Positions 1-9,821 of a stretch of 55,758 nucleotides of DNA are shown piece after piece. How positions within the stretch are numbered: position 1 is the first letter of the stretch; each line of letters begins with the position of its first letter. Source of the stretch: Acidobacteriota bacterium (GTDB lineage Bacteria > Acidobacteriota > Terriglobia > Acidiferrales > UBA7541); NCBI GenBank assembly GCA_003223245.1, contig QHYI01000136.1:1-55758 (forward strand), read 5' to 3'. Below the pieces are notes generated by a model, which saw nothing but the letters and a program-made list of their open reading frames with translations, was not told the origin of the DNA and did no database searches. The translations under genes were made by a program, and so were the position numbers.

Positions 1-1182
1 AAGGAGAAATTCGAGCGCAGCAAGCCGCACGTGAACATCGGGACGATCGGGCACATCGATCATGGCAAGACGACGTTGACGGCCGCGATCACCAAGGTGC
101 TTTCGAAGCACAACCCCAAGGTGCAGTTTCGCGCGTTTGACACCATTGACAACGCGCCGGAAGAGCGCGAGCGCGGGATCACCATCGCGGTGTCGCACGT
201 GGAGTACGAGACGGCCAACCGGCACTACGCGCACATGGATTGCCCGGGGCACGCGGACTACATCAAGAACATGATCACCGGGGCGGCGCAGATGGACGGC
301 GCGATTCTGGTGGTGGCCGCGACCGACGGTCCGATGCCGCAGACGCGCGAGCACATTCTGCTGGCCCGGCAGGTGGGCGTGCCGGCGATCGTGGTTTTTT
401 TGAACAAGTGCGACATGGTGGAAGACAAAGAACTGCTTGAACTGGTGGAATTGGAAGTGCGCGAACTGTTGAAGAGCTACCAGTTCCCCGGGGACAAAAT
501 CGCGGTGATCAAAGGTTCCGCTTTAATGGCGCTGAACGGCGACGCCAAGTGGGAAAAGACCATCGACGAATTGATGGACGCGGTGGACAAGAACGTGCCG
601 TTGCCGGTGCGCGACGTGGACAAGCCGTTTGCCATGCCGATTGAAGACATTTTTTCGATCAGCGGGCGCGGCACGGTGGTAACCGGCAGAGTCGAGCGCG
701 GCAAGGTAAAAGTGGGCGAGGAAGTGGAGATCGTGGGCTTCCGTCCGACGCAGAAGAAAGTGGTGACGGGCGTGGAGATGTTCCGCAAGCTGCTGGACGA
801 AGGGATTGCGGGCGACAACGTGGGCTTGCTGCTGCGCGGCACGGAAAAGGACGATGTGGAGCGCGGGCAGGTGGTGTGCAAGCCGGGGTCGATCACGCCG
901 CACACGAAGTTCAAGGCGGAAGCGTACATTTTGACGAAGGAAGAGGGCGGGCGGCACACGCCGTTTTTCACCGGCTACCGGCCGCAGTTTTACTTTCGCA
1001 CGACCGACGTGACCGGGGACGTGAAGCTGTCGCAGGGCGTGGAGATGGTCATGCCGGGCGACAACGTGAGCTGCGAAGTCAGCTTGATCACGCCGGTGGC
1101 TTTGGAGAAGGGCTTGCGCTTCGCCATTCGCGAAGGCGGCCACACCGTCGGCGCTGGCGCGGTCACCGAAATCCTCGAGTAG
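1..1182 (+). CDS. tuf: Elongation factor Tu, 5' end cut by window
   Basis: EF-Tu is the GTPase that delivers aminoacyl-tRNA to the ribosomal A site. The frame is open from base 1, and the first visible residues ([10 protein letters not shown]) match the family from residue 3, so only about two codons are missing. Visible G-domain motifs are GHIDHGKT (visible residues 17-24), a switch I ending in ERERGIT, DCPGH, NKCD and GSAL. Domains 2 and 3 are complete and the C-terminus ends VTEILE as usual. About 393 residues are visible. It lies 15 bp before rpsJ, the common str-S10 junction. GHIDHGKT instead of the commoner GHVDHGKT is a conservative change. Confidence 0.98.
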   Translation, partial: KEKFERSKPHVNIGTIGHIDHGKTTLTAAITKVLSKHNPKVQFRAFDTIDNAPEERERGITIAVSHVEYETANRHYAHMDCPGHADYIKNMITGAAQMDGAILVVAATDGPMPQTREHILLARQVGVPAIVVFLNKCDMVEDKELLELVELEVRELLKSYQFPGDKIAVIKGSALMALNGDAKWEKTIDELMDAVDKNVPLPVRDVDKPFAMPIEDIFSISGRGTVVTGRVERGKVKVGEEVEIVGFRPTQKKVVTGVEMFRKLLDEGIAGDNVGLLLRGTEKDDVERGQVVCKPGSITPHTKFKAEAYILTKEEGGRHTPFFTGYRPQFYFRTTDVTGDVKLSQGVEMVMPGDNVSCEVSLITPVALEKGLRFAIREGGHTVGAGAVTEILE

Positions 1183-1197
1183 GTTTGGAAAATTTAA

Positions 1198-1527
1198 ATG
1201 AGACAAGGCGACAAAATTCGCATTCGATTGAAAGCTTACGACCACCGCATCCTGGACCAATCCACGCGGGAAATCGTGGAGACCGCCAAGCGCACGGGCG
1301 CGGACGTGGCCGGACCGATTCCTCTGCCCACCTCGATCAACCGCTGGACGGTGTTGCGGTCGCCGCACGTGGACAAGAAATCGCGCGAGCAGTTTGAGAT
1401 GCGCACGCACAAGCGGCTGATCGACATTCTCGAGCCCACGCCGGATACGGTGGACGCGCTGATGAAGCTGGATTTGCCGCCGGGCGTGGACGTGGAGATC
1501 AAGGCTTTCGGTCACGCAGTGAAATGA
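1198..1527 (+). CDS. rpsJ: 30S ribosomal protein S10 (NusE)
   Basis: S10 belongs to the 30S head and in the family also pairs with NusB during transcription antitermination. The 109 residues cover the whole family, with the [20 protein letters not shown] loop clearly recognisable. ATG at 1198 follows a purine-rich stretch 15 bp after tuf. It is the first gene of the S10 set and is followed by rplC after 68 bp. Confidence 0.97.
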   Translation: MRQGDKIRIRLKAYDHRILDQSTREIVETAKRTGADVAGPIPLPTSINRWTVLRSPHVDKKSREQFEMRTHKRLIDILEPTPDTVDALMKLDLPPGVDVEIKAFGHAVK

Positions 1528-1595
1528 AAGAAAGAAACCTGAAGTAAGACGCAGCCAATACCTCGAGGCATGCTGCAAAAAGAGAGAAGAGGGCG

Positions 1596-2264
1596 ATGGC
1601 AGTCAACGGAATTATCGGAATCAAGCTGGGCATGACGCAGGTCTTCGCCGAAGACGGCAGCCTGGTAGGCTGCACCGTTTTGCAGGCGGGCCCGTGCGTA
1701 GTGGTACAGCGCCGGACCAAAGACAAGGATGGCTACGAGGCTGCGCAACTGGGGCTCGTGGAATTCGTCAAGCCGCAGCGCGTGAATAAAGCGATGACCG
1801 GGCATTTCAAGAAGGCCAACGTCGCGCCGATGAAAGTGCTGCACGAAGTGGGGCTCGGCGAGTCGCAGGACGAAACCAAAGTTGGCGACCGCGTGCTAGT
1901 AGAAAACTTCAAGCCCGGCGAACTGGTGGACGTAAGCGGCGTCAGCAAGGGCAAGGGTTTTCAAGGCGGCGTGAAGCGCTGGCATTACCGAGGCGGTGAC
2001 AGCACGCACGGTTCGATGTTCCACCGCGCGCCCGGTGGCATCGGGGGCAGTTCGTTTCCATCGCGCGTGTGGCTGAACCAGCACTTTCCCGGTCACATGG
2101 GGCACCAGAGAGTGACGGCCAAGAATTTGAAGGTCGTGAAAGTGGACACCGACGAAAACCTGCTGCTGGTGCGGGGATCGGTGCCCGGGCCGAGCGGGCA
2201 ATACATTTTTATTCGCAAGGCGCCGGCTGCTTTGCGGCCACAAGGTGACAAGAAGGCGAAGTAA
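1596..2264 (+). CDS. rplC: 50S ribosomal protein L3
   Basis: L3 is a primary 23S rRNA binder near the peptidyl-transferase centre. The 222 residues start [13 protein letters not shown], typical of the family N-terminus, and contain the extended central loop ([20 protein letters not shown]) and a [10 protein letters not shown] segment. The ATG follows a GAGGGCG ribosome-binding region. The gene is followed by an 80-bp gap that holds a palindromic repeat. Confidence 0.97.
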   Translation: MAVNGIIGIKLGMTQVFAEDGSLVGCTVLQAGPCVVVQRRTKDKDGYEAAQLGLVEFVKPQRVNKAMTGHFKKANVAPMKVLHEVGLGESQDETKVGDRVLVENFKPGELVDVSGVSKGKGFQGGVKRWHYRGGDSTHGSMFHRAPGGIGGSSFPSRVWLNQHFPGHMGHQRVTAKNLKVVKVDTDENLLLVRGSVPGPSGQYIFIRKAPAALRPQGDKKAK

Positions 2265-2276
2265 GCGGTGAGACTT

Positions 2277-2302
2277 TGTAGAGGCCGCCTTCCGAGGCGG
2301 GG
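2277..2302. repeat. TGTAG-type palindrome, copy 1
   Basis: A TGTAG lead is followed by CCGCCT-TCCG-AGGCGG, a perfect 6-bp-arm hairpin between rplC and rplD. No U-run follows, so it is not a typical terminator. It is one of a dispersed family in this window. Confidence 0.6.
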
Positions 2303-2344
2303 TGCTTCGAGAACAAGAACAGTTTGAGGTCAAAAGAGAAGAAC

Positions 2345-3115
2345 ATGCCGGTAGTGGACGTCGTCAATCTGGATGGCAAGAAAGTCGGCCAAGTGGAACT
2401 CGCAGAAGCAGTCTTTGGCGCGAAGGTGAATCCGCACCTGCTGCACGAAGCTTCGCGATGGTATCTGCGCGGGCTGCGCGCGGGCACGCACAAGACCAAG
2501 GACAAGAGCGAAGTGAGCGGCGCGGGCCGCAAGCTCTGGCGGCAAAAGGGCACGGGCCGCGCGCGCATCGGCTCAATCCGTTCGCCGCTCTGGCGGCACG
2601 GCGGAACGGTCCACGGACCGGAGCCGCGGGATTACCGCTACGCGCTGCCGAAGAAGATGTTGCTCGGCGCGCTGCGTTCGGCGCTTTCCGCAAAGCTGGC
2701 GGAGCAAATGCTGACCGTTGTGGATGCCTGGGCGCTTGAATCGCACAAGACGCACAACCTGGTTTCGGCGCTCGAAAAACTAAATCGCACGAAATCGGCG
2801 CTCTTGGTTTCGCACGGCGAGAACCGCAATCTGGAACTGGCGAGCCGCAACATTGCAGGCGTTAAGCTGGCCGCGCCCAATGTGCTGCAGCCCTACGACG
2901 TGTTGAAGCATGACCTGGTGCTGCTCTCGAAAGATGCCGCCACGCGCTTGAACCACTCACTCGATCCGGAGAGCAAGCCCGTGGTTGTGCCGGATGTAGC
3001 CGCGATTGCTCCCGCCGCGAAGCCGGCCAAGAAAGAAGCCGCGCCGAAAGCGGCAACGAAGAAGTTGACAACGAAGAAACCGGCGAAGCCAAAAACCAAG
3101 AAGGGGAAGGGATAA
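2345..3115 (+). CDS. rplD: 50S ribosomal protein L4 with basic C-terminal tail
   Basis: L4 lines the exit tunnel; in proteobacteria it also autoregulates the S10 operon. The start MPVVDVVNLDGKKVG at 2345 is preferred over an in-frame codon 21 bp upstream because it matches the family N-terminus and follows AGAGAAG. The GAGRKLWRQKGTGRARIG loop that reaches into the tunnel is intact. The protein is 256 residues; the last ~40 (Ala/Pro/Lys rich, PAAKPAKKEAAPKAA and on) lie beyond the usual ~205-residue family length. rplW starts 3 bp later. Confidence 0.97.
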   Translation: MPVVDVVNLDGKKVGQVELAEAVFGAKVNPHLLHEASRWYLRGLRAGTHKTKDKSEVSGAGRKLWRQKGTGRARIGSIRSPLWRHGGTVHGPEPRDYRYALPKKMLLGALRSALSAKLAEQMLTVVDAWALESHKTHNLVSALEKLNRTKSALLVSHGENRNLELASRNIAGVKLAAPNVLQPYDVLKHDLVLLSKDAATRLNHSLDPESKPVVVPDVAAIAPAAKPAKKEAAPKAATKKLTTKKPAKPKTKKGKG

Positions 3116-3118
3116 GCC

Positions 3119-3415
3119 ATGGCGGCCCCTCATTATCAAATTATCCGGCGGCCGATCATCACGGAAAAAGGGCTGGGCGTGAAAGAGACGCAGCATACGG
3201 TGGTCTTTGAAGTGGCATCGGCGGCGACAAAAACAGAAATCAAGGAAGCAGTGCAGCAGATTTTCAAAGTAAAAGTGGACCATGTCCGCACCGCGAACTT
3301 TGTCGGCAAAATGCGCCGGCGGGGCCAGAGCGAAGGCTACCGGCGGGACTGGAAGAAGGCTTACGTAAAGCTCGCCGAAGGCGAGAAAATGATTGAGTAC
3401 GCGGAGAACCTGTAA
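3119..3415 (+). CDS. rplW: 50S ribosomal protein L23
   Basis: L23 sits at the tunnel exit and is the docking site for trigger factor and SRP. It has 98 residues with the expected N-terminus ([13 protein letters not shown]) and the [20 protein letters not shown] loop. The ATG lies 3 bp after the rplD stop, so its ribosome-binding site (AAGGGGAAGGG) is inside the rplD tail codons, which suggests coupled translation. Confidence 0.97.
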   Translation: MAAPHYQIIRRPIITEKGLGVKETQHTVVFEVASAATKTEIKEAVQQIFKVKVDHVRTANFVGKMRRRGQSEGYRRDWKKAYVKLAEGEKMIEYAENL

Positions 3416-3461
3416 GGCGGGGATCTCGAACAGACAAGGATTCGGAAGGCAAGAGGCAGCG

Positions 3462-4280
3462 ATGGGACTAAAGAGCTTCAACCCATACACGGCGTCGCGG
3501 CGGTTTATCACCGTCGTGGACAAGAGCCACGTCACCAAGCAGCAGCCCGAGAAAGCGCTGCTCGAGCCGAAAAAGCGTTCGGGCGGCCGCAACAATCAGG
3601 GTGAAGTGGTGATTTGGCACCGCGGCGGCGGTCACAAGAAGATGTACCGCAAGGTGGATTTCCGTCGCGACAAAGTGGGCGTGCCCGCAAAAGTGGCGGC
3701 TATCGAGTACGACCCGAACCGCAGCGCGAACCTGGCGCTGCTGCACTACGCCGATGGCGAGAAGCGCTACATCATCCATCCCATCGGGTTGGAAGTCGGC
3801 GCGACAGTTTCCACCGGCGAAGGCGCGGACATTCTTCCCGGCAATGCGCTGCAGTTCAAGCACATTCCGCCGGGCACGATGGTGCACAACCTCGAGTTGT
3901 ATCCGGGGCGCGGCGGGCAGGTGGTTCGTTCGGCGGGCAGCTCCGCACAGTTGTTAAGCAAGGAAGGCGACATCGCGCTGGTGAAACTGCCTTCCGGCGA
4001 AGTTCGCAAATTCTCCGTGGATTGCATGGCCACGATTGGCCAGGTGGGCAATCTCGACCATGAGAACGAAACCTATGGAAAGGCCGGGCGTACACGGTGG
4101 CGCGGCACCCGGCCCACGGTTCGCGGCGTAGCCATGAACCCGGTGGATCATCCGCACGGAGGCGGCGAAGGGCGCGTCAAGGGCAATCATCCCCAGACGC
4201 CCTGGGCGTTCCCGACGCTCGGCAAGAAGACCAGGCACAACAAGCGCACCGACAAGTTTATTGTCGAGCGCCGGAAGTAA
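3462..4280 (+). CDS. rplB: 50S ribosomal protein L2
   Basis: L2 is needed for subunit joining and peptidyl-transferase function. The start [14 protein letters not shown] at 3462 is chosen over an in-frame codon 69 bp upstream, which would overlap rplW and give a non-family N-terminus. It has 272 residues, the family length. The conserved C-terminal segment [13 protein letters not shown] with the functionally important His is intact. Confidence 0.98.
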   Translation: MGLKSFNPYTASRRFITVVDKSHVTKQQPEKALLEPKKRSGGRNNQGEVVIWHRGGGHKKMYRKVDFRRDKVGVPAKVAAIEYDPNRSANLALLHYADGEKRYIIHPIGLEVGATVSTGEGADILPGNALQFKHIPPGTMVHNLELYPGRGGQVVRSAGSSAQLLSKEGDIALVKLPSGEVRKFSVDCMATIGQVGNLDHENETYGKAGRTRWRGTRPTVRGVAMNPVDHPHGGGEGRVKGNHPQTPWAFPTLGKKTRHNKRTDKFIVERRK

Positions 4281-4366
4281 GAAGTAAAAGGACAGAAGTA
4301 AACGACAGCAAGGAACTGAAGCGAAGGACCGGGCGGTGAAGGCAGAGCAGCCCGGTGAGAGCAAAA

Positions 4367-4681
4367 ATGATGCGAGCAACAAGAACACGAACAACGGGAC
4401 GGCGCAGCCGCCCCATCAAGCGTGCGGCAAAGCGCCGCATGGCAAAACTACACAAGCAGGCGCGTCCGGCAGTACGCGTGCCGGTAGCGCCGCCGGAGCC
4501 GGTGCTGTACAAGTTGTGCAAGCCGGGCTGGGCGGTGATCGTGGAACGCATTCCCAATGCGCAGGGCACGCGGTTTGTCTGCCCGTTCTGCCCGAAGTCC
4601 CACCGCGTTCCCGGACCCGTTCGCGGCTTCAAGAAAGTGCGGCGCGCACAGTGGGGCCGCCTGCGGCGAGTGGAGGAATAA
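4367..4681 (+). CDS. Unknown basic small protein with CPFC motif, inserted between rplB and rpsS
   Basis: I do not recognise a family. The 104 residues start [16 protein letters not shown], chosen because GGTGAGAG lies about 8 bp upstream; an internal ATG at 4439 (MAKLHKQ) is the alternative. The first ~40 residues are strongly Arg/Lys rich. The C-terminal half has C51, CPFC (72-75) and H79, a possible three-Cys/one-His zinc site, and ends Arg rich. Codon use (mostly G/C third positions) matches the neighbours, and the stop lies only 7 bp before rpsS, so translation in this operon is plausible. Most bacteria have nothing between rplB and rpsS. A ribosome-associated role is inference from position and charge only. 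Confidence 0.6.
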   Translation: MMRATRTRTTGRRSRPIKRAAKRRMAKLHKQARPAVRVPVAPPEPVLYKLCKPGWAVIVERIPNAQGTRFVCPFCPKSHRVPGPVRGFKKVRRAQWGRLRRVEE

Positions 4682-4688
4682 GGAAGCG

Positions 4689-5042
4689 ATGGCACGCTCA
4701 TTGCATAAAGGGCCGTTTGTCGACGGCCACTTGCGCGAAAAGGTGGAAGCGCTGAACACGCGCAATGAAAAAAAGGTGGTGAAGACCTGGTCGCGCCGTT
4801 CGACGATCGTACCGGAGATGATCGGGCACACCATTGCCGTGCACAACGGCAAGAAATTTATTCCGGTTTACGTGACTGAGCAGATGATCGGTCACAAGCT
4901 GGGCGAGTTTTCGCCGACGCGCTCGTTCAAGGGCCACGGCGTGAAAGCGGCGCTCGAAAAGGCCGCGGGCGTGGCGCCCGCTGGGGGCGCTGCTCCAGGG
5001 GCGGCACCCGCGGGAGGCGGCGGGGCGGCGCCGAAGGGATAA
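4689..5042 (+). CDS. rpsS: 30S ribosomal protein S19 with Ala/Gly/Pro tail
   Basis: S19 forms a complex with S13 in the 30S head near the A-site t[18 protein letters not shown] at 4689 is the canonical start, preceded by AGGAAG. The core ends around residue 90 ([17 protein letters not shown]). The remaining ~25 residues are a low-complexity Ala/Gly/Pro run ([17 protein letters not shown]), making the protein 117 residues against a usual ~92. rplV follows after 3 bp. Confidence 0.97.
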   Translation: MARSLHKGPFVDGHLREKVEALNTRNEKKVVKTWSRRSTIVPEMIGHTIAVHNGKKFIPVYVTEQMIGHKLGEFSPTRSFKGHGVKAALEKAAGVAPAGGAAPGAAPAGGGGAAPKG

Positions 5043-5045
5043 ACC

Positions 5046-5558
5046 ATGGCAGAAGCGCAGCAAGTAGTTGCGGGGTCGATTGAAGCGCACGCGCTTGCGC
5101 GGCATGTGCGCATGTCACCGCAGAAAGTGCGGCTGGTGATGGACCTGATTCGCGGGCAGAAGGCGCCCGACGCGCTGCAAACGCTGAAATACACGCAGAA
5201 GCGCGCCGCCAAGCACATCGAAAAAGTGCTGCGGAGCGCCATCGCCAACGCGCGGCAGAAAGCGGACGAAGCGGGCGCGCCTCTGGATGAAGACGAATTG
5301 TACGTTGCGAACTGTTTTGTAAATGAAGGTCCGCGCTGGAAGCGGCTGCGTCCCGCGCCGATGGGCCGCGCGTTCCGTTACCAGAAACGCACCGCGCATC
5401 TGTGGGTGGGCGTGGCCGAGCACCACGTAGCAGCGGCGGAGCGCGTGGCTGCCAATGTTGCAGAGGCGGAGGCCAACAAGGGCGTGCGCGGCACGGCGCG
5501 CCGCGTTCGGAAGGCCTTAACCGGAAAGCAAGCGCCGCCAAAGAAGGGAAAGAAGTAG
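5046..5558 (+). CDS. rplV: 50S ribosomal protein L22 with long basic tail
   Basis: L22 spans the large subunit from surface to exit tunnel and is a macrolide-contact protein. The family core is present (HVRMSPQKVRLVMDLIRG, and PRWKRLRPAPMGRA in the beta-hairpin loop). It has 170 residues, about 55 more than the usual ~110; the additional C-terminus is Ala/Glu then Lys/Arg rich. The ATG is 3 bp after rpsS. Confidence 0.96.
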   Translation: MAEAQQVVAGSIEAHALARHVRMSPQKVRLVMDLIRGQKAPDALQTLKYTQKRAAKHIEKVLRSAIANARQKADEAGAPLDEDELYVANCFVNEGPRWKRLRPAPMGRAFRYQKRTAHLWVGVAEHHVAAAERVAANVAEAEANKGVRGTARRVRKALTGKQAPPKKGKK

Positions 5559-5591
5559 CCGGCCGGGCGAGGGCCGCCTGAAGGAAGGGCT

Positions 5592-6269
5592 ATGGGACAG
5601 AAAACGCATCCGTACGGATTCCGGCTCGGCTACAACAAGCCGTTCCGGTCGCGCTGGTACGCCGACAAGGAATACGCCGATTTGTTGCACGAAGACGTGA
5701 AGCTGCGTACCGAACTGAAAGACAAACTGAAGAGCGCCGGCATCAGCTCGATTGACATCGAGCGCGCCGCCAACAAGCTGGTCGTGCGCATTTACACCGC
5801 GCGGCCCGGCATCATCATCGGGCGCAAGGGTGCGGAGATCGACAAGCTCAAGCAAGAGGTACAAAAGCGCACGAAACGCGAAGTGCACATCGACATCCAG
5901 GAAGTGCATCGCCCGGAGCTGGATGCGCAGCTGGTGGCGGAATCGATTGCGCTGCAGCTCGAAAAGCGCGTGGCGTTCCGCCGCGCGATGCGCAAAGCGG
6001 TGGATTCGGCGCTGCGCTTCGGCTGTAAAGGCATCAAGGTTCGCGTGGCGGGCCGGCTGAACGGCGCGGAAATCGCGCGCAAAGAGTGGTACCTGCAGGG
6101 GCGGTTGCCGCTGCAAACACTGCGCGCGGACATTGACTTCGGCTTTGCCCAGGCCTACACGACCTACGGCGTGATTGGCGTGAAGTGCTGGATCTATCAG
6201 GGGGAAAACATTCCGCGGCGCGCATCGAAAGTGCAGGAACCGCGCGAAGCCGCGGCTGCCGCCGACTAA
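5592..6269 (+). CDS. rpsC: 30S ribosomal protein S3
   Basis: S3 lines the mRNA entry channel and has helicase activity together with S4 and S5. The 225 residues start [14 protein letters not shown], contain the KH-domain loop [15 protein letters not shown], and keep the C-terminal domain with [19 protein letters not shown] precedes the ATG. It is followed 37 bp later by rplP. Confidence 0.97.
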   Translation: MGQKTHPYGFRLGYNKPFRSRWYADKEYADLLHEDVKLRTELKDKLKSAGISSIDIERAANKLVVRIYTARPGIIIGRKGAEIDKLKQEVQKRTKREVHIDIQEVHRPELDAQLVAESIALQLEKRVAFRRAMRKAVDSALRFGCKGIKVRVAGRLNGAEIARKEWYLQGRLPLQTLRADIDFGFAQAYTTYGVIGVKCWIYQGENIPRRASKVQEPREAAAAAD

Positions 6270-6306
6270 GGGAGTTTTTTATCACCGAGAACTAGGGGAC
6301 AGAACG

Positions 6307-6723
6307 ATGTTGATGCCGAAAAAAGTGAAGTACCGCAAGCAGATGCGCGGGCGGCGCAGGGGCAAGGCCTGGCGCGGCGGCGATTTGTCGTTTGGCGAAT
6401 ACGGCTTGAAGGCGCTTGAAAATGCGTGGATCACCGACCGGCAGATCGAAGCTTCGCGCGTGGCCATTACGCGCTTCATCAAGCGCGGCGGCAAATTGTG
6501 GATTCGCATTTTTCCGGACAAGCCCTTTACCAAGAAGCCCGCGGAAACCCGCATGGGCAAAGGCAAAGGCGCTCCGGAGCGCTGGGTGTCCGTGGTGAAG
6601 CCGGGACGCATCCTGTTCGAGATGGCGGGAATTGATGAAGCGACGGCACGGGAAGCGCTGGAATTGGCGGCGCACAAACTGCCTATTCCCACGCGATTCG
6701 TCACCCGTTCGGGAGGATTCTAA
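6307..6723 (+). CDS. rplP: 50S ribosomal protein L16
   Basis: L16 helps position A-site tRNA and assemble the central protuberance. The start [15 protein letters not shown] is canonical, and the 138 residues match the family length. GRMGKGKG-type and [10 protein letters not shown] segments are present. The gene ends 2 bp before rpmC, so the two are probably translationally coupled. Confidence 0.97.
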   Translation: MLMPKKVKYRKQMRGRRRGKAWRGGDLSFGEYGLKALENAWITDRQIEASRVAITRFIKRGGKLWIRIFPDKPFTKKPAETRMGKGKGAPERWVSVVKPGRILFEMAGIDEATAREALELAAHKLPIPTRFVTRSGGF

Positions 6724-6725
6724 GC

Positions 6726-6929
6726 ATGCCACGGCGCATCGAGAAAATCCGCGAAGCCGGCAGGGAAGAGCTCGAAGCGCAGCACAAGGAGTTGACCGAG
6801 CAGATTTTCCGGCTGCGCTTTCAGTTGACCACCGGACAGGCGGAAGCGCTGAAGCGGCTGCGCGAAGCGAAAAAGGATTTGGCGCGGGTGAAGACGCTGT
6901 TGCGGGCTCAGGAATTGAGGAAAGCATAA
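6726..6929 (+). CDS. rpmC: 50S ribosomal protein L29
   Basis: L29 is a small two-helix protein beside L23 at the exit tunnel. It has 67 residues including the family pattern EEL-x(12)[11 protein letters not shown]. It sits 2 bp after rplP, and its stop codon abuts the rpsQ start directly. Confidence 0.95.
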   Translation: MPRRIEKIREAGREELEAQHKELTEQIFRLRFQLTTGQAEALKRLREAKKDLARVKTLLRAQELRKA

Positions 6930-7223
6930 ATGGCGACCGAGACAAAAGCGACAACCGCAGGCACTCGCGGCGAGCGCATGGTGCTGACGGGCAAGGTCAC
7001 CAGCGCAAAGATGGAAAAGACCATCGTCGTCGAGATTATTCGGCTGGTGCAGCATCCGAAATACCGCCGCGTGGTGCGCATCGCCAAGAAGTTTTACGCG
7101 CATGACGAAAAGCGCCAGGCCAAGCCCGGCGACACCGTGCGCATTATGGCGTCGCGGCCGATTTCAAAGCTGAAGCGCTGGCGGCTGAAAGAAGTGCTGG
7201 CGTCGCGTGCGTCGGCGAAGTAA
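6930..7223 (+). CDS. rpsQ: 30S ribosomal protein S17
   Basis: S17 is a primary 16S rRNA binder needed for early 30S assembly. The OB-fold core (LTGKVTSAKMEKTIVVEI, then AHDEKRQAKPGDTVRIMASR) is clear in 97 residues. The start ATG immediately follows the rpmC stop with no gap. A short Thr-rich N-terminal extension is present. Confidence 0.96.
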   Translation: MATETKATTAGTRGERMVLTGKVTSAKMEKTIVVEIIRLVQHPKYRRVVRIAKKFYAHDEKRQAKPGDTVRIMASRPISKLKRWRLKEVLASRASAK

Positions 7224-7244
7224 GAGGGACAGGGGAGCAGGCCA

Positions 7245-7613
7245 ATGATTCAGATGCGGACCTGGCTGACGGTGGCGGACAATTCCGGGGCGCGAAAACT
7301 GATGTGTATTTTGCCCATAGGCGGCGATGCCGGATTGCGAGCGGGATTAGGCGACGTGGTCACCGCGTCGGTGAAAGAAGCCACGCCGGAAAGCCAGATC
7401 AAGGAAGGCAAAGTGGTGAAATGCGTGATCGTGCGGATGCGCAAGGAGCAGCGGCGCAAGGACGGCACGTACATCCGGTTTGACGATAACGCCGCAGTGT
7501 TGATCAACGATGCGCTCGAGCCGATTGGCACGCGCGTGTTCGGCCCCGTGGCGCGCGAACTGCGCGAAAAGAAGTTCACAAAAATCGTTTCGCTGGCTCC
7601 GGAGGTTTGGTAG
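7245..7613 (+). CDS. rplN: 50S ribosomal protein L14
   Basis: L14 forms an intersubunit bridge and is the RsfS target site in the family. The 122 residues start [18 protein letters not shown] and contain the basic [19 protein letters not shown] segment. AGGGGAGCAG precedes the ATG. First gene of the spc-type block; rplX follows after 2 bp. Confidence 0.97.
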   Translation: MIQMRTWLTVADNSGARKLMCILPIGGDAGLRAGLGDVVTASVKEATPESQIKEGKVVKCVIVRMRKEQRRKDGTYIRFDDNAAVLINDALEPIGTRVFGPVARELREKKFTKIVSLAPEVW

Positions 7614-7615
7614 CG

Positions 7616-7969
7616 ATGGCACTCGCGCATGGAAGACCCGAGCGGCACAAGGTTCAGATCCGCAAAGGTGACAACGTCAAGGTGATCGCTGGCAAGGACG
7701 CCGGGAAGAGCGGGCGCATTCTTTGGATCAACGACCGGAAGAACACCGTGGTGGTGGAGCATGTGGGCATTATCAAGCGCCACACGCGCCCCAACCCTTC
7801 GAAGAACGTCAAGGGCGGGATCATCGAAAAGGAAGCGGGCATCAACGTTTCCAACGTGATGGTCATTTGCCCAAGCTGCGGCAAGCACACGCGCGTTGGC
7901 CACACGATTTTGCCGGATGGCTCGAAGCTGCGCAGTTGCCGGCATTGCAAGGCTACTTTGGACAAGTAA
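7616..7969 (+). CDS. rplX: 50S ribosomal protein L24, zinc-ribbon type
   Basis: L24 nucleates large-subunit assembly. ATG 7616 is favoured over an in-frame TTG at 7607 because GGAGG lies 10 bp upstream and the N-terminus then fits. The KOW motif (KVIAGKDAGKSGRIL) and the C-terminal CPSC...CRHC ribbon are present in 117 residues. The paired Cys motifs are known from many bacterial L24 proteins. Confidence 0.96.
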   Translation: MALAHGRPERHKVQIRKGDNVKVIAGKDAGKSGRILWINDRKNTVVVEHVGIIKRHTRPNPSKNVKGGIIEKEAGINVSNVMVICPSCGKHTRVGHTILPDGSKLRSCRHCKATLDK

Positions 7970-7997
7970 CGAGTAAAGGGCGAGGCGGAAGAAGGCG

Positions 7998-8552
7998 ATG
8001 AAAAGCCGTTTGCAGGAAAAATATCGCGGAGAGACGGTGCCGGCGCTGATGAAGCGCTTTGGCTGGAAGAACCGCATGGCCGTTCCGAAGCTCCAGAAAA
8101 TTACGGTCAACATCGGGCTTGGCGAAGCCAGCCAGAACGTGAAGCTGCTGGACACCGCGGCGCAGGAGCTGGGGCAAATCACCGGACAGAAAGCGATCAT
8201 CACGCGGGCGAAGAAATCCATTGCGAACTTTAAAATTCGCAGAGGCATGCCCATCGGCTGCGCTGTCACTTTGCGCGGCGACCGCATGTACGAATTTCTC
8301 GACCGCCTGTGTAACGTGGTGCTGCCGCGCGTGCGCGACTTCCGCGGCTTGCCCTCGAATGCTTTCGACGGCCGCGGGAACTACACGCTGGGGCTGAAAG
8401 ACCAGTTGGTCTTCCCGGAGATCGATTACACCCGCGTCGACAAGATCAAGGGCATGAACATCACCTTGACGACATCGGCGAAAAACGATGAGCAGGGACG
8501 CGAACTGCTGAAAGGCTTGGGCGTTCCCCTGCGCGAAAGAGGGGCAGCTTAA
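7998..8552 (+). CDS. rplE: 50S ribosomal protein L5
   Basis: L5 binds 5S rRNA and contacts P-site tRNA. The 184 residues contain [14 protein letters not shown] and [20 protein letters not shown], both hallmarks of the family. GAAGGCG precedes the ATG. It is 3 bp from rpsN, so coupled translation is likely. Confidence 0.97.
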   Translation: MKSRLQEKYRGETVPALMKRFGWKNRMAVPKLQKITVNIGLGEASQNVKLLDTAAQELGQITGQKAIITRAKKSIANFKIRRGMPIGCAVTLRGDRMYEFLDRLCNVVLPRVRDFRGLPSNAFDGRGNYTLGLKDQLVFPEIDYTRVDKIKGMNITLTTSAKNDEQGRELLKGLGVPLRERGAA

Positions 8553-8555
8553 TCC

Positions 8556-8741
8556 ATGGCACGAACAGCAAAAATCGCCAAGACTCGGAAGAAGCCGAAA
8601 TTCAAGGTCCGCATGCGCAACCGCTGTCGCTGCTGTGGCCGCGCGCGCGGCTATATCCGAAAATTTCAGATGTGCCGCATCTGTTTTCGCGGCATGGCGC
8701 TGCGCGGGGAAATTCCCGGAGTGGTGAAAGCGAGTTGGTAG
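8556..8741 (+). CDS. rpsN: 30S ribosomal protein S14, zinc-binding (type Z)
   Basis: S14 is a small late-assembling protein of the 30S head. The 61-residue form carries C24-x2-C27 and C40-x2-C43, so this is the Zn-containing (C+) type, not the longer Cys-free paralog used under zinc starvation in some bacteria. It sits 3 bp after rplE and 36 bp before rpsH. Confidence 0.96.
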   Translation: MARTAKIAKTRKKPKFKVRMRNRCRCCGRARGYIRKFQMCRICFRGMALRGEIPGVVKASW

Positions 8742-8777
8742 AAGTCGCCGCGGTAGCGACGCAAGGACAGGAGATAC

Positions 8778-9176
8778 ATGCAGACCGATCCCATTGCCGA
8801 TTTTCTGACGCGCCTCCGCAACGCGGTGGCCGCCAAGCATCAGCGCCTTGACGTTCCCGTTTCGAAGCTCAAGACGGAAATCGCGCGCATCCTCAAGGAA
8901 GAGGGCTACATCTCGACCTACAAGCTCGTGGACGAGAACAAATCGCGCAAAGTGCTGCGCGTCTTCCTGAAGTACACGCCCGACCGCCGCAGCGTCATCA
9001 GCGGTTTGAAGCGCGTTTCCAGGCCCGGCGCGCGCGCTTACTGCGGTGCGACGGAGATCCGCGCGGTGGTCGGCGGACTGGGCATCAGCATTCTGACCAC
9101 GCCGCGAGGCGTGATGAGCGGCCGCACAGCACGCAAGAGCAAAATTGGCGGCGAGATTCTTTGTGAGGTTTGGTAA
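8778..9176 (+). CDS. rpsH: 30S ribosomal protein S8
   Basis: S8 is a primary 16S rRNA binder and the translational repressor of the spc operon in E. coli. The 132 residues start [16 protein letters not shown] and end in the conserved [22 protein letters not shown] block. ACAGGAG precedes the ATG. The following 86 bp contain a degenerate interspersed repeat. Confidence 0.97.
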   Translation: MQTDPIADFLTRLRNAVAAKHQRLDVPVSKLKTEIARILKEEGYISTYKLVDENKSRKVLRVFLKYTPDRRSVISGLKRVSRPGARAYCGATEIRAVVGGLGISILTTPRGVMSGRTARKSKIGGEILCEVW

Positions 9177-9200
9177 GGAATTATAGGGGCGCCGCCTTAT

Positions 9201-9232
9201 CTCGAGTGAAGCGAAGGGACGCTGCGCCCCAG
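9201..9232. repeat. GCGAAGGGA-type interspersed repeat, degenerate
   Basis: A stretch with TCGAGTGAAGCGAAGGGAC resembles the CCTGAGCGAAGCGAAGGA-type sequences at 15692 and 49050 and is bracketed by GGGGCG (9186) and CGCCCC. It fills the rpsH-rplF gap. Confidence 0.4.
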
Positions 9233-9262
9233 TTAAGCAAGATTGGAACAAGGAAGACACAG

Positions 9263-9814
9263 ATGTCACGGATCGGGAACAAACCAATTGCCGTGCCCTC
9301 GGGCGTGAAAATCGCGCTCCAGGGCGGCAAAGTCGAAGTGCAGGGACCGAAAGGAAAACTTTCGGTGGCCGTGCCGCAAGGCATTACCTTCGAGCAAAAG
9401 GACAGCACGCTCGTGGCCAAGCGCGCTACCGAAGAGCATCGCGCGTTGCACGGCCTGGCTCGCGCGCTGGTGGCGAATGCGGTGCATGGCGTTACCACTG
9501 GTTTCAAAAAGGAACTCGACATTGTTGGTGTCGGTTACCGCGCGGAGTTGAAAGGCAAAACCGTAGCTTTCGCGCTCGGCAAGTCGCATCCGATCGACTT
9601 CCCGATTCCGGAAGGTATTCAAGTGGCCGTGGACAAGCAGACGCACATCATCGTGAGTGGCGCAGACAAAGGCCAGGTCGGGCAAGTCGCCGCCGATATG
9701 CGCGCGCTGCGTCCGCCCGACCCGTACAAGCAGAAAGGCGTGCGCATCACTGGTGAGCGGCTGAAGAAAAAGGCGGGCAAGGCGGGCGCGAAAGCCGGCG
9801 GCGCGGCGGCATAA
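9263..9814 (+). CDS. rplF: 50S ribosomal protein L6
   Basis: L6 lies near the GTPase-associated centre. [15 protein letters not shown] at 9263 is the canonical start; a longer open frame begins within the rpsH stop region but its extra residues are not family-like. The 183 residues contain two L6 repeats, and the signature [14 protein letters not shown] is intact. A Lys/Ala/Gly tail ends the protein. Confidence 0.97.
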   Translation: MSRIGNKPIAVPSGVKIALQGGKVEVQGPKGKLSVAVPQGITFEQKDSTLVAKRATEEHRALHGLARALVANAVHGVTTGFKKELDIVGVGYRAELKGKTVAFALGKSHPIDFPIPEGIQVAVDKQTHIIVSGADKGQVGQVAADMRALRPPDPYKQKGVRITGERLKKKAGKAGAKAGGAAA

Positions 9815-9821
9815 ACAGGTT

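Noticed and set aside
523-1578. Long minus-strand open frame (351 codons) under tuf and rpsJ
   Set aside because: It is opposite to conserved coding sequence and has an Arg/His-rich composition typical of the antisense of high-GC genes.
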